Positions 54,132 through 63,722 of a stretch of 64,000 nt of DNA are shown here, in pieces. How positions within the stretch are numbered: position 1 is the first letter of the stretch; the number at the start of each line of letters is the position of its first letter. The DNA comes from Bin5 sp965220715 (GTDB taxonomy: Bacteria; Chloroflexota; Anaerolineae; Caldilineales; Caldilineaceae). Where the stretch lies: NCBI GenBank assembly GCA_965220715.1, contig OZ244843.1, forward strand, positions 5,642,001-5,706,000, given 5' to 3'. Made by a program: the position numbers and the translations under genes. The notes below the pieces were generated by a model, which saw only the letters and a list, made by a program, of their open reading frames with translations, did no database searches and was not told the DNA's origin.

Positions 54132-55088
54132 CTAACGTTCGCCGCGCATATAGGGCAGGCCGAGGGCTGCCGGCGCGCCGAGGCGGCGACTTACGTTTTC
54201 ATAGACGGTGATCAGCGTCAGCACAACGACGGTCAGCAGATAGGGCATCATCGCCAGCATGGCCGCCGGAATGACTCCGCCGCCGGCCGCCTGCAACCGA
54301 AACTGAGTCGCATTGACCGCGCCAAAGATCAGGGCCCCAAGGAGGGCCCGCGCCGGATCCCAGGTGGCAAAGATGACGAGAGCGATGGCAATCCAGCCGC
54401 GTCCGCCGGTGAGATTTTCAGTCCAACCGGGGGTATAGGCCAAGCTCAGGTGAGCGCCGCCCAACCCCATCAGCATACCCCCGCCGATGGTGGCCAGATA
54501 GCGTGTGCGGGTGACAGATATGCCCATTGCATCGGCCGTGTCCGGGTCTTCGCCTACTGCGCGCACGTTAAGGCCAAGCCGGGTGCGATAGAGCAGGAAG
54601 GCGGCGATGGGCACGGTCAGATACATCAGGTAGACCAGCAGATCCTGGTTGAAGAGGGCTTGGCCAAGCAGCGGAATCCGGCTGAGACCGGAGATCGCGA
54701 TTTTGTGGAACTTTGGACCGACCAAGCCCACCAGCGGCGCGCCCTCCGGGCCAAGGCGCTGGCCAAGAAAGCTGCTCAGCCCGATGCCAAACAGCGTCAT
54801 CGCCAAGCCGCTGACCACTTGGTCGGCCCGCAGAGTGACGGACAAGAAGGCGTGGAGGGAGGCCAGTACTCCGCCGACTACGACCGCCGCCAGTGTGCCC
54901 AGCAGCAGACTTTCGGTGTGCAAGCCAACGGCAAAGGCGCTGACAGCGCCCATAATTAGAATGCCCTCCAAGCCGAGATTGAGAACGCCGGCCCTTTCGG
55001 TGTAGATTTCGCCAACTGCGGCAAAGACAAGAGAGGCGCCAGCCTGAATTGTCACCGTCAGGATCGAGATAAGTAGGGCGAGTTCCAT
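54132..55088 (-). CDS. ABC transporter permease, nucleoside (NupQ/YufQ)-like
   Basis: 318 aa with about eight to nine hydrophobic segments. It matches the BPD_transp_2 branch used with Bmp-type lipoproteins: LVFAAVGEIYTERAGVLNLG, LEGILIMGAVSAFAVG, ALFGIG-like core and the EAA-like loop LNVRAVGEDPDTADAMGIS. ATG at 55088 removes an unlikely N-terminal extension. It follows the partner permease at 55220-56353. Likely substrate: nucleosides or related molecules; the ATP-binding and substrate-binding genes are not in this window. Confidence 0.85.
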   Translation of the reverse strand: MELALLISILTVTIQAGASLVFAAVGEIYTERAGVLNLGLEGILIMGAVSAFAVGLHTESLLLGTLAAVVVGGVLASLHAFLSVTLRADQVVSGLAMTLFGIGLSSFLGQRLGPEGAPLVGLVGPKFHKIAISGLSRIPLLGQALFNQDLLVYLMYLTVPIAAFLLYRTRLGLNVRAVGEDPDTADAMGISVTRTRYLATIGGGMLMGLGGAHLSLAYTPGWTENLTGGRGWIAIALVIFATWDPARALLGALIFGAVNATQFRLQAAGGGVIPAAMLAMMPYLLTVVVLTLITVYENVSRRLGAPAALGLPYMRGER

Positions 55089-55219
55089 TGTCGTAACGCC
55101 TTCACATGCGTGGTAGCCGGCGGCCAACTGCGGTTGCCAGATTGCTGTCGCCAGGTTTTGCTCAGTGTGGACCGGTGTTTCAGGGGCTACTGGCTACTGA
55201 AACCAAATCGGCGCTTCTT

Positions 55220-56353
55220 CTAATCGGCCGGTGTCGGTCCCCCGGAGACGGGCGCTGGATTAGCGGCCGGCCGGGGCTGGGTACGAATAACCCGCAGCCG
55301 GTAGTTGACAAAGACATCGGCGCCGAGCACGAAGAAGAGTATTGACCCCTGGAGCACACCAGAGACCGCGGCCGGCAGCCCCATGGTAATTTGCAACTGA
55401 TCACCCCCGGTGTTGAGTCCGGCCAGCAGTATGCTGACGAGCAGGATGGCCCAAGGGTTCAGCTTTGCCAACCAGGCCACAATAATCGCAGTAAAGCCAT
55501 CTCCGACGGCGATTCCATTTTGGAGCCGGTGCCCCACGCCGGCCACCTGGCTGAATCCGGCCAGCCCTGCTATCCCCCCGCTTACGCACATGACCAGCAG
55601 CACATTGCGCGTAATACTCATTCCTGCGTAGCGGGCGGCCAACGGGTTCTTGCCAATCACCTTGATCTCCAGCCCCCATTTGGTGCGGTCCAGGACGAGC
55701 CAGAGCAGAAACGCTGCCAAGACCGCGATCACCAAGCCATAGTGGACCCGGCCCAGGTCGATAGGCAAGCGAGGCAGCCAGGCGTGCTGAGGGAACTGGG
55801 CGCTGCCGGGAAAGCCGAAGCCCTCGGGATCCTTCCAGGATCCGGTGTAGAGATACTGCATGAACAACAGGGCCACATAGTTGAACATCAGGGTTGTAAT
55901 GATCTCGTTGACCCGCAGAGCGGTTTTGAGAACGGCCGGGATCAGTCCCCAGATGGCGCCGGCTACAAATGCGGCCACGATCATGGCCGGCAGGAAGGCC
56001 CATTGCGGCAGCCCACCGATCTGTTCCGGCAAAAAGAGGGCAACCCAGGTGGCGGCAATGACTCCCCAAACAAACTGGCCTTCGGCGCCGATATTCCAGA
56101 ACAACATGCGAAAGGCGATGCCAACCGCCAGCCCTGTCAACATAAGAGGAATCGCGCGTAGAATCGTTTCGCTGATATGGTAGCGCTGGCCAAACGCGCC
56201 CGCTGCCATCGCCGCATAGGTCTCAAATGGATTTGCGCCGAATATCCACAGCAAGATGCCACTGAAGATCAGCGCCAGAACGACCGCGATCAGTGGAAAG
56301 AGAAACTCTACATAGCGGGGACGCGTCAAGCGTCTCTCAAGAATGAGTTGCAT
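55220..56353 (-). CDS. ABC transporter permease, nucleoside (NupP/YufP)-like
   Basis: 377 aa. Core features: PLIAVVLALIFSGILLWIFG, ILRAIPLMLTGLAVGIAFR, FWNIGAEGQFVWGVI, LKTALRVNEIITTLMFNYVA, the loop GLEIKVIGKNPLAARYAGMS and GFTAIIVAWLAKLNPWAIL. This is the larger of the two permeases in Bmp/Nup-type importers, and it is followed by its smaller partner. A C-terminal Pro-rich tail of about 25 residues is unusual. ATG at 56353. Next upstream is a kinase, not the usual ATPase and lipoprotein. Confidence 0.85.
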   Translation of the reverse strand: MQLILERRLTRPRYVEFLFPLIAVVLALIFSGILLWIFGANPFETYAAMAAGAFGQRYHISETILRAIPLMLTGLAVGIAFRMLFWNIGAEGQFVWGVIAATWVALFLPEQIGGLPQWAFLPAMIVAAFVAGAIWGLIPAVLKTALRVNEIITTLMFNYVALLFMQYLYTGSWKDPEGFGFPGSAQFPQHAWLPRLPIDLGRVHYGLVIAVLAAFLLWLVLDRTKWGLEIKVIGKNPLAARYAGMSITRNVLLVMCVSGGIAGLAGFSQVAGVGHRLQNGIAVGDGFTAIIVAWLAKLNPWAILLVSILLAGLNTGGDQLQITMGLPAAVSGVLQGSILFFVLGADVFVNYRLRVIRTQPRPAANPAPVSGGPTPAD

Positions 56354-56435
56354 AACAGAAGCTCTTCATACGCGCTTTTTCGGCCGCTGGGGCGCATTTA
56401 ATTTTCCCATGCTCACTCTCTGTCGGGCCACCGCC

Positions 56436-58172
56436 CTATGCGACCTCGATCTCGTCCACAGGCAAGGCCACGAAGACGGTTGTGCCCTTGTTCACGTCGC
56501 TGCGCACCCAGATCTCGCCGTGATGGGCCTCGACGATTGCCTTGCTGAGAAAAAGGCCGAGACCAACGCCGGCCGTTCCGCGGCGGAGGCCGCTATCCAC
56601 CCGGTAGTATCGTTCGAATATTCTCGGCAGTTCTCTTGCGGGAATGCCGATCCCCTCGTCAGCGACGTAGAGCACCAGCCGACCGGCCGCGTCCATTTCC
56701 TGCGGCTCTTCCTGCCACCCCCCAATGCGAATCACGCCGCCGTCGGGCGAGTACTTAATCGCGTTGCTGAGCAGATTTGTGAAAACCAGGCGCAGCCGTT
56801 CTTCGTCGCCGTTAATGACCGGCAGATTGGGCGGCAGATCCAGCGCGATTTCGTGCGTGTCGGTCTGTGTGCGGTAGTCTTGCGCGACCCGTTGGAGCAG
56901 CCGCTGCATTTGAAGGTCGGAGCGCTCCAGCCGGAGGCCGCCGGCCTGGATGCGGCTAACTTCCAGCAGACTGTTGATCAGCGCCTCCAGCCGATCGGCT
57001 TCCTCCTCGATCACTTCCAGGCTTTGCCGGGCTGTCTCGGCATCCCAGGCGGCGTCCGGGCGCGCCAGCGTTTGCGCATAACCTTTGATCAGCGCCACCG
57101 GCGTCTTCAGTTCGTGGCTGATGATCGAGGTAAAGGTGGATTTCATCTCCTCCTCTTCGCGGAAACGTGTGATGTCCAGCACATTGGCAATGATATTCAG
57201 CAGCCGCTTGCGCTCATCCTTGACCGGAATGAAGGTTACCGAGACCGAGATCTGGCCCCCATCCGGCAGAACAATGTCCCCTTCAGATTGGGCGCCGCCT
57301 TCGGGCAACGACTCCACATCGAAATCAGCGCTGCACAGGTCCTCCCCGTGCAGATTCAGGAGCGGCAAGACCTTGTCGCACGGCTGTCCGATCGCCTCGT
57401 GGGGCGCGATCCCCGTCATTACGGACAGGGGCTGGTTGATCACTTCGACCCGCTTGTTGGGCGCCAGGATCATCATGCCATTGACGCTGTTTTGGACAAT
57501 CATCGTCAGCCGGCTGCGTTCCGTCGTCAGTTGCTGGTAGAGGCGGGCGTTACGTACGGCAATCGCGGCCTGGTCGGCGAACCCCTGCAAGAACTGCCAG
57601 TCCAGCGGAGAGAAGGCGGAGTCGCCCCGGAACAGATAGATTACGCCGAGCAGGTCCTCTTCGAAGAGAAGGGGGAGGCCGATCACCTGCCCCAACTTCC
57701 TTCCCAGCGCCGACTCTATTTCCCGGACGCTGCGCTCTATATCCTGCTGGTAGCTATCGCCCAGTGAGAATGCGGCTGCCACTGCGCGCCCGGACTCCCA
57801 TTCGCTGTCCAATGCAGGGTGGTTCGCCTCCTCTTCCGCCAGTCGATCTTCAGATGGCGGCCAGGATTGCGAGGCGATCTTGAGGAGGGGACGAAACGCG
57901 GGCAGAAGCTGTCGTGGGATCCCATAGGCTGCACGGATGCGAAAGGGTTCGTCATCCTCGACGGTGCTGCGTCCATCTGCCAGGGGGACGGCGGCGGATT
58001 CGTCATCCAACACGATCACGCCGGCGGGCGCGGCCAGCATTTCCGCCGCGCTTTCGAGGATCAGCCGCAGCAGGCTGGGCAGATCCAACCGCGAGGTCAT
58101 CGCCCGCGTAATGCGCAGCAGGTATTCTCGTTGACGCAACTGGTAGGTTGCCATCAGCGCCGGGACATTCAT
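56436..58172 (-). CDS. GAF-PAS sensor histidine kinase
   Basis: 578 aa soluble kinase without membrane helices. GAF domain about residues 25-195 (RITRAMTSRLDLPSLLRLIL ... NARLYQQLTTERSR), PAS domain about 205-320 (MIVQNSVNGMMILAPNKRVE), HisKA with the phosphoacceptor His in FTSIISHELKTPVALIKGYA (about residue 345), and HATPase_c with NLLSNAIKYSPDGG, ADEGIGIPARELPRIFERYY and GVGLGLFLSKAIVEAHHG. ATG at 58172 is chosen since the coiled region starts right after it. No response regulator is next to it, so it is an orphan kinase or pairs with a distant regulator. Confidence 0.92.
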   Translation of the reverse strand: MNVPALMATYQLRQREYLLRITRAMTSRLDLPSLLRLILESAAEMLAAPAGVIVLDDESAAVPLADGRSTVEDDEPFRIRAAYGIPRQLLPAFRPLLKIASQSWPPSEDRLAEEEANHPALDSEWESGRAVAAAFSLGDSYQQDIERSVREIESALGRKLGQVIGLPLLFEEDLLGVIYLFRGDSAFSPLDWQFLQGFADQAAIAVRNARLYQQLTTERSRLTMIVQNSVNGMMILAPNKRVEVINQPLSVMTGIAPHEAIGQPCDKVLPLLNLHGEDLCSADFDVESLPEGGAQSEGDIVLPDGGQISVSVTFIPVKDERKRLLNIIANVLDITRFREEEEMKSTFTSIISHELKTPVALIKGYAQTLARPDAAWDAETARQSLEVIEEEADRLEALINSLLEVSRIQAGGLRLERSDLQMQRLLQRVAQDYRTQTDTHEIALDLPPNLPVINGDEERLRLVFTNLLSNAIKYSPDGGVIRIGGWQEEPQEMDAAGRLVLYVADEGIGIPARELPRIFERYYRVDSGLRRGTAGVGLGLFLSKAIVEAHHGEIWVRSDVNKGTTVFVALPVDEIEVA

Positions 58173-58368
58173 GGTAAGAACATACCAGAGCGGGAAAGTA
58201 AAGTCAACGATTCTGGAAGGGGGGTGCATAGCTGCTGCCCGCTTCGCCTTTCGCCTTGGCAGCCGCTCCACACTGTATGGATCTTCGACCAGTACCTGGT
58301 GGCGACGGGCAAGCGCAGGGGCATGGTCAGCGGTTCCAGCCGCGGCGACGCCCCCACAAATAGAAAGG

Positions 58369-58404
58369 CCCTATGTCCCAAATCGAACAGTTCAGGACAT
58401 AGGG
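58369..58404 (-). terminator. Hairpin between sugar dehydrogenase and kinase
   Basis: Ten-base-pair perfect stem (CCCTATGTCC with GGACATAGGG) around a 16-nt loop, downstream of the sugar dehydrogenase on the minus strand. The following T content is low, so termination is only likely. Confidence 0.5.
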
Positions 58405-58445
58405 GTCATTGCTACAGTGGCGACAGGATTGCTTCAGTGTACTGC

Positions 58446-60161
58446 CTACTCCTCTGTGATCATCGAGATAACGCCATCCTGATAGCCGATGACGTACATG
58501 TTGCCGTCCTGGTCTTCGCCGATGGCGCTGACGGGAACGGAGGCATTGATAAGCAGAGGGCTTTGCCACTTATTCTGGGAACCGCCTTTCAACCCCCAGA
58601 TCTTCCCGCGGCAGAAATCGGCATAGAGGAATACACCCTGCAGATAGGGCAGGCTGGAGCCGCGATAGACGGCCCCGCCCACAATTGCGCACCCTTGCGA
58701 ATGGTTGTATTCGGCCACCGGCGAGGTCTGGCCGTCTGCGCTGCATATCCAATGTTCGACAGTACAGGGTTCGCCCTTGGTGCAACCCCAGTGTTCGAAA
58801 CAGATGCTGCCTTCGGTGATACGCCATCCGTAGTTTTCGCCGCCGGCGCTGGCTGCCGGCTGGTAGTTCACCTCTTCCTGAGTGATATTGCCGACATCAG
58901 GGATGTAGAGGTCGCCTGTGTGCTTGTCGAACGCAAATCCCCAGGGATTGCGCAGGCCAAACGCCCAGATCTCGTCGAGATAGCCGTCAACCTGGGTGAA
59001 GGGGTTACTGGCGGGGATGGCGTAAGGCTTGACGCCGGACTCGACGTCGATACGCAGAATCGTGCCCAACAATATGCTGGGGTCCTGCCCATGATTGTCA
59101 GGGTCGTTAAACGCAGGGCCGCCGCCGTCGCCGCTGCCAATGTAAAGGTAGCCATCTTGCGGCCCAAAGAGGATACGCCCGCCATTGTGCGAATCGTACG
59201 GTTGCTGAATCGTGAGCACAACTTCCTCGCTGGCTGGATCGGCTCTGTCAGGATCAGAGGTCGTTTGGTAGCGGCCGATGACTGTATGGCCGTCGATATT
59301 GGTATAGCTGACATAGAAGTGCTGTTTGGCGCCATAGCCGGGCGGAAAGACGATATCGAGAAGCCCCTGTTCCCCACAGCAACTGACCCGCTCCGAGATA
59401 TCCAGGAACGGGGTATCGCTCACAGACCACGCCGCGTCGCCGTTGGGCGACGCGGGTTTCCTGATAATGCGGATGCGCCCCCCTTGCTCGACCACGAAAA
59501 GCCGGCCGCTGTCATCGCCGGCGTGGGTAAGATGTACGGGCAAATTCAGCCCGGAGGCGATTCTGCTGAGTTTGAGCGGCGGCGGGCGAATATTCTCAGA
59601 GGGCTCACCGAACACGCGCACCTCGCGCCAAGCGACCCAACTCGGGCTGTGAACAGTGCGAATAAACACCTCGTTTATGCTGCGCGGCGGTTCAATCGTC
59701 ACTTCCAGGGTCTGCCCATCTTCCGTATGATCGTTAGTGAGCCGCTCGTATAGCGCGCGCGTGCCCGAACCGTCTCCCAACCAGACCTCATGCGTGGTTG
59801 GACCGGGAGGGGTCTGCGCGATGACCAGCTCTACTCTTTCGACGAGGTAATGGCCATCAAGTGCAAGCCGGAACCACCCCAGGGGGACGCGTCCCGAGTT
59901 CCAGAGTGAGTCGAGATCGTTATCGACTGCCAGGTGCGCGGATTCTTCTCCCGACGAAGGCACGGCCTCTCCCGAGGCGGCAACGTTGTTCGATAACGCC
60001 GGTGTAACGGTCTGCGTATTTGATTGAGAGTCAAGGGTTGCGACAGGCGGCGACGTTGCGGTCGTGGTTACGGTGGGCTGGGCAGACTCTGGAAGTGGCG
60101 CACAGGCCGCAACGGCCAACAGAGCCAGCGACCCGATTGTCGCCAGGCAGAAGTTATTCAT
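58446..60161 (-). CDS. PQQ-type sugar dehydrogenase lipoprotein with discoidin-like domain
   Basis: 571 aa. A lipoprotein signal is at the start: MNNFCLATIGSLALLAVAAC with the lipobox LAVAAC, so the mature protein is lipid-anchored on the outside. Residues about 50-165 form an F5/8 type C (discoidin)-like beta-sandwich (ESAHLAVDNDLDSLWNSG to VAWREVRVFG). The rest is a glucose/sorbosone dehydrogenase propeller (LKLSRIASGLNLPVHLTHAG, LFVVEQGGRIRIIRK, GLLDIVFPPGYGAKQHFYVS, YDSHNGGRILFGPQDGYLYI, GLRNPWGFAFD). Members oxidise aldoses with PQQ. ATG at 60161; upstream frame has no signal peptide. Confidence 0.88.
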   Translation of the reverse strand: MNNFCLATIGSLALLAVAACAPLPESAQPTVTTTATSPPVATLDSQSNTQTVTPALSNNVAASGEAVPSSGEESAHLAVDNDLDSLWNSGRVPLGWFRLALDGHYLVERVELVIAQTPPGPTTHEVWLGDGSGTRALYERLTNDHTEDGQTLEVTIEPPRSINEVFIRTVHSPSWVAWREVRVFGEPSENIRPPPLKLSRIASGLNLPVHLTHAGDDSGRLFVVEQGGRIRIIRKPASPNGDAAWSVSDTPFLDISERVSCCGEQGLLDIVFPPGYGAKQHFYVSYTNIDGHTVIGRYQTTSDPDRADPASEEVVLTIQQPYDSHNGGRILFGPQDGYLYIGSGDGGGPAFNDPDNHGQDPSILLGTILRIDVESGVKPYAIPASNPFTQVDGYLDEIWAFGLRNPWGFAFDKHTGDLYIPDVGNITQEEVNYQPAASAGGENYGWRITEGSICFEHWGCTKGEPCTVEHWICSADGQTSPVAEYNHSQGCAIVGGAVYRGSSLPYLQGVFLYADFCRGKIWGLKGGSQNKWQSPLLINASVPVSAIGEDQDGNMYVIGYQDGVISMITEE

Positions 60162-60360
60162 CAGATTTTCACTCGTTGGATCGGGTCTAGATTCTCCAGC
60201 CCGCTTCCATCCCCTTCTGGTAAGAGGATCTTGCCGGGCACCCACAAATGTGCGCTGGCTCGCTTACCGGACGCGGGTGCCTTATGCAGGGGGCTCCGAT
60301 TTCTTCCGTATCCTGGAGGCCGCGGCAGACTGAGTCGGCCGGGAAACGGTCCGAACGCTG

Positions 60361-60747
60361 TCAGCCGACGAAGGCATCGGGCAGCAACGCGCGCGCAGTT
60401 GTGGTGCGAAAGTTGCCGGCCTCATCACCGATATACACATCCATCTCTGCGCCAAGTTCAATCATCACCTGGCGGCAGAGGCCGCAGGGCGAGCCGCCGT
60501 CCACGGTAACAACGGCGATGGCTCTCAGTTCCCGTTTCCCCTGGGCGATCGCAGCCGTGAGCGCGACCCGTTCGGCGCAAATCGTCCCCCCATAGGAGGC
60601 GTTTTCAACGTTACATCCTGGTATGATTTCGCCGTTTTCTGTCAACACGGCAGCGCCGACGGCATAGTTGCTATATGGTGCATACGCCTGTTTGCGGGCG
60701 GTGTGGGCCGCTGCGACCAGTTGCTGCGGGGATACCGTCCCGTTCAC
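60361..60747 (-). CDS. cdd: Cytidine deaminase
   Basis: 128 aa homotetrameric enzyme turning cytidine and deoxycytidine into uridine forms. Zinc and catalytic residues: CAERVALTAAI (Cys-Ala-Glu) and the GSPCGLCRQVMIELG Pro-Cys-x2-Cys pair; NVENASYGGTICAER is typical. GTG at 60747 has AAAGGA 7 nt upstream; the longer in-frame start is not supported. With the two nucleoside-type ABC permeases nearby on the same strand it suggests nucleoside uptake and salvage. Confidence 0.95.
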   Translation of the reverse strand: MNGTVSPQQLVAAAHTARKQAYAPYSNYAVGAAVLTENGEIIPGCNVENASYGGTICAERVALTAAIAQGKRELRAIAVVTVDGGSPCGLCRQVMIELGAEMDVYIGDEAGNFRTTTARALLPDAFVG

Positions 60748-60798
60748 GATAGCGTCCTTTCTGCGCGCCCTTTTCGAGCAGGGGCGCATAGCATGTTG

Positions 60799-62148
60799 TC
60801 AGGCAGCCGACTGTAAGTAGCCGGATCCTGTGGTATCCTCGGGTTGTTCCTCGGCCCCGGGCTGGCTCAAGGTCTGCGTACTGTTCTCTGCACTGTGGAG
60901 TGGCTCGACGCGCACCTGTTCGATTCGACGGGAATCAACCGACAAGACGGTGAAACTCCAGTCATCGAAATGCATGCTTTCGCCCTGCTCCGGAACCCGC
61001 CCCAGTTGGCTGTATATGAAACCGCCCAATGTATCGATATTTTCACGGCCGGCGGACAGGTTGACGCCGATAAGCTGGGACACCTCATCGATATCGTAAC
61101 GCGAGTTAAAGATGTAGATCTCGGGCGCCAGCTTTTTCAACTGCGGCTCTTCCGAATCGTACTCATCCTGAATTTCGCCAACGATCTCCTCGAGCAGGTC
61201 TTCGATCGTAACGAGCCCGGCTGTACCGCCGTATTCATCCACAGCCAGGGCCATATGAATGCGGTGGGCCTGCATCTCTTCGAACAGTTCGTCCAGTTTT
61301 TTGCTCTGGGGCACAAAGTAGGCTTGCCGCAGCAGTTGACGAACGGAAATGTCCTGACTCCCATCCCGCAGACAGAGCAGGAGATCTTTGGCGTAGAGTA
61401 CACCGAGAAGATGATCTATGCTGTCTTCATAAACGGGAATGCGGCTGTGTCCATTGGCGATAATCAGATCGAGAGCTAGACTGAGCGGCTCACTCACCTC
61501 TACCGCCACAATATCGAGCCGCGGCACCATGATCTCGCGCACGGTCGTCTCGCCGAATTCAAAGATACCGGCGATCATCTGCTTCTCGTCTTCTTCGATC
61601 ACTCCCTCGCCCTCGCCCACGTGAATGAGGAAGCGCAGGCCGTCTTCGCTCAGAAAGACGCTTTCCGCAGTCACTTCGTCTACGTTTCCCCGCGCGTAGG
61701 TAGCCAGGCGGCGCAGCAGAAATGATAGCGGGGCCAGAACTACAGCCACCAGGTCGACGGAACGGGCGATGGAGAGTGCGACCGATTCCGGCTGACGCAG
61801 GGCCCAACCCCGTCCGACGATTTGGATGGCGAGAAGGAGGAGCCAAATCAGGCCCACCGCGATGCTGATCCCGACATCGGACCATTGCAGGGTCATCGCC
61901 AGACAGACGGTCATAGAGCCAGCGGCGATATAGGCAAGGCTTTTGAGGATCAGGAGGGTGGAGAGAAAACGGGCCGGCTCAGAGAGCATTTGGTCGATCA
62001 GCTTTGCCCGCTGATTGCCGCTGGCGAGGAGTTCTCTTATACGGCTTCTGGATGCTGCCGACAGCGATACTTCCGCGGCAGAGACAGAGCCAATCGTCAA
62101 TAATGGCAGCAAGAGCGCCGCGATCAGCCATGCAGGTTCCACATCCAC
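60799..62148 (-). CDS. CNNM/HlyC-CorC family transporter-like protein with CBS domains
   Basis: 449 aa. N-terminal CNNM (DUF21) membrane domain with about four helices (LIAALLLPLLTIGSVSAAEV, FLSTLLILKSLAYIAAGSMT). Two CBS motifs follow in the middle (EIMVPRLDIVAVEVSEPLSL, HLLGVLYAKDLLLCLR, EYGGTAGLVTIEDLLEEIVG), then a CorC/HlyC-type C-terminal domain (LGVNLSAGRENIDTLGGFIY). This is the common bacterial layout linked to Mg or other divalent-ion export or homeostasis. ATG at 62148. The 'haemolysin' name is historical only. Confidence 0.9.
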   Translation of the reverse strand: MDVEPAWLIAALLLPLLTIGSVSAAEVSLSAASRSRIRELLASGNQRAKLIDQMLSEPARFLSTLLILKSLAYIAAGSMTVCLAMTLQWSDVGISIAVGLIWLLLLAIQIVGRGWALRQPESVALSIARSVDLVAVVLAPLSFLLRRLATYARGNVDEVTAESVFLSEDGLRFLIHVGEGEGVIEEDEKQMIAGIFEFGETTVREIMVPRLDIVAVEVSEPLSLALDLIIANGHSRIPVYEDSIDHLLGVLYAKDLLLCLRDGSQDISVRQLLRQAYFVPQSKKLDELFEEMQAHRIHMALAVDEYGGTAGLVTIEDLLEEIVGEIQDEYDSEEPQLKKLAPEIYIFNSRYDIDEVSQLIGVNLSAGRENIDTLGGFIYSQLGRVPEQGESMHFDDWSFTVLSVDSRRIEQVRVEPLHSAENSTQTLSQPGAEEQPEDTTGSGYLQSAA

Positions 62149-62258
62149 AGGTGACTCCTTTTTCTATGTTGCCGTGCGCCGCGCCGAGCATTGCGCAGAC
62201 AGTTTGACGGAAAAATAAATTCAAAGGGCTGGTGTTCCTCTTTATTTTTTCGTCAAGT

Positions 62259-63722
62259 TCACTCTTGTTTCTCCTTCGACTGTGACTGCGAGGAGATTTC
62301 GCCGGCGCCCTCCTCCTCGGTCGCGGTACTCTGTTGGGCGGGAGTCGCCGTGCGTGCATCACTGTGTTCAGTGGTGCGCGCAGGCCGTGCGGGCACGCCG
62401 TAGACGAGCGTATCCTCCTCCACGTCCCGCGTTACGACAGCGCCGGCGCCGGTTCGCGCGCGTGCTCCAAGAGTAACGGGTGCAACCAGAAGGGTATCAC
62501 TGCCGAGAAAGACGTCATCGCCGAGAATTGTGCGGTTTTTTGAGACGCCATCGAAATTACAGGTGATGGAGCCGGCGCCGATATTGACGTTCTCGCCGAC
62601 GGTCGCATCCCCAATATAGCTGAAATGACCCATCTTGACGCCTGTGCCCAAGTAGCTGTTCTTCACTTCGCCGAAGTTGCCCATATGTACATCTTCACCC
62701 AGATGGGCGCCAGGCCGCAGGTGGCCAAACGGGCCGATTGCGCTGCCTCGCTCCATTCTGGCCTGCTCGATGACACTGTACTCAACCCGGCATGCATCTC
62801 CGATTACGCTATCGACGATCCGGCTGTTCGGCCCGATGCGGCAGTCGGCGGCAACGGTTGTGCGCCCTTGCAGATGGGTTCCCGGATAGATAGTCGAGTC
62901 CTGACCGATTATCACGTCAGCATCGATATATGTGGATGTTGGATCGACAATTGTCACACCGGACAGCATGTGTGCGGTATTGATACGTTGGCGCAGCGCT
63001 TGTGCGGCTACGGCCAACTGGCTACGGTCATTGATGCCGAATGTCTCATCGGGCGCGGCCAAAACGGTTTCGATCCGTTCGCCCTTTTCAACGGCGATTC
63101 CAACCATATCGGTCAGATAGTACTCCCCGCTGGGGCTGGGCGCAAGCAGGGAGATGTTTTCCCAAAGCCATTGGGCGTCAAAGCAGTAAACACCGGGATT
63201 TAACTCGCGAATAGCGAACTGTTCAGGCGTGCAGTCCACCTCTTCCACGATTTCGCGGACAGCCCCGTTCTCGTCGCGAACGACCCTGCCGAAGCCCTGG
63301 GACTCAATACGCTCGACCGTCAAGAGGGACAGCGCGGTTGGCCGGCGCTGCGGTTGTGTACTGTCGGCGCGAAGTTGTGTCAACATTGTGAGGGTTTCGG
63401 GGCGCAGGAGGGGCATATCCGAGTAAAGGACCAGCACCTGATCGGCGCGTTGATACAGGAGTTCTTTTGTTTGCATCAGGGCATGCCCAGTTCCGAGAAG
63501 CTCCTCCTGCACGCAATAGTCGACGCGCTCGCCGAGGATGTTCTGCACCTGTTTTCTTGCATGACCGACCACAACAACCGGTCGCAGATCAGAAAGCTCG
63601 TCTACCGCTTGCAGAGACCACTCGATCAGAGGCCGGCCGGCCAGAGGATGCAGAAATTTGGGCAGTTTCGATTTCATGCGGGTTCCGTACCCGGCGGCCA
63701 AGATGACGGCGGCAACTGTCAT
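62259..63722 (-). CDS. glmU: Bifunctional UDP-GlcNAc pyrophosphorylase/GlcN-1-P acetyltransferase
   Basis: 487 aa. It makes UDP-N-acetylglucosamine for peptidoglycan and glycans. The N-terminal uridyltransferase has LAAGYGTRMKSKLPKFLHPL with the nucleotide loop, LVLYSDMPLLRPETL, GTGHALMQTKELL and GEYYLTDMVGIAVEKGERIE. The C-terminal left-handed beta-helix acetyltransferase has GAHLGEDVHMGNFGEVKNSY, GSITCNFDGVSKNRTILGDD and VFLGSDTLLVAPVTLG. The last 30 residues form an acidic, Glu/Ser-rich tail longer than usual. ATG at 63722 has GGAG 8 nt upstream, against an in-frame start at 63785. Confidence 0.96.
   Translation of the reverse strand: MTVAAVILAAGYGTRMKSKLPKFLHPLAGRPLIEWSLQAVDELSDLRPVVVVGHARKQVQNILGERVDYCVQEELLGTGHALMQTKELLYQRADQVLVLYSDMPLLRPETLTMLTQLRADSTQPQRRPTALSLLTVERIESQGFGRVVRDENGAVREIVEEVDCTPEQFAIRELNPGVYCFDAQWLWENISLLAPSPSGEYYLTDMVGIAVEKGERIETVLAAPDETFGINDRSQLAVAAQALRQRINTAHMLSGVTIVDPTSTYIDADVIIGQDSTIYPGTHLQGRTTVAADCRIGPNSRIVDSVIGDACRVEYSVIEQARMERGSAIGPFGHLRPGAHLGEDVHMGNFGEVKNSYLGTGVKMGHFSYIGDATVGENVNIGAGSITCNFDGVSKNRTILGDDVFLGSDTLLVAPVTLGARARTGAGAVVTRDVEEDTLVYGVPARPARTTEHSDARTATPAQQSTATEEEGAGEISSQSQSKEKQE

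Noticed and set aside
56343..57767. 474-codon plus-strand frame
   Set aside because: Antisense to the GAF-PAS kinase.
57819..59753. Long open frame (644 codons) on the plus strand
   Set aside because: Antisense shadow of the histidine kinase and sugar dehydrogenase genes in GC-rich DNA; no family features.
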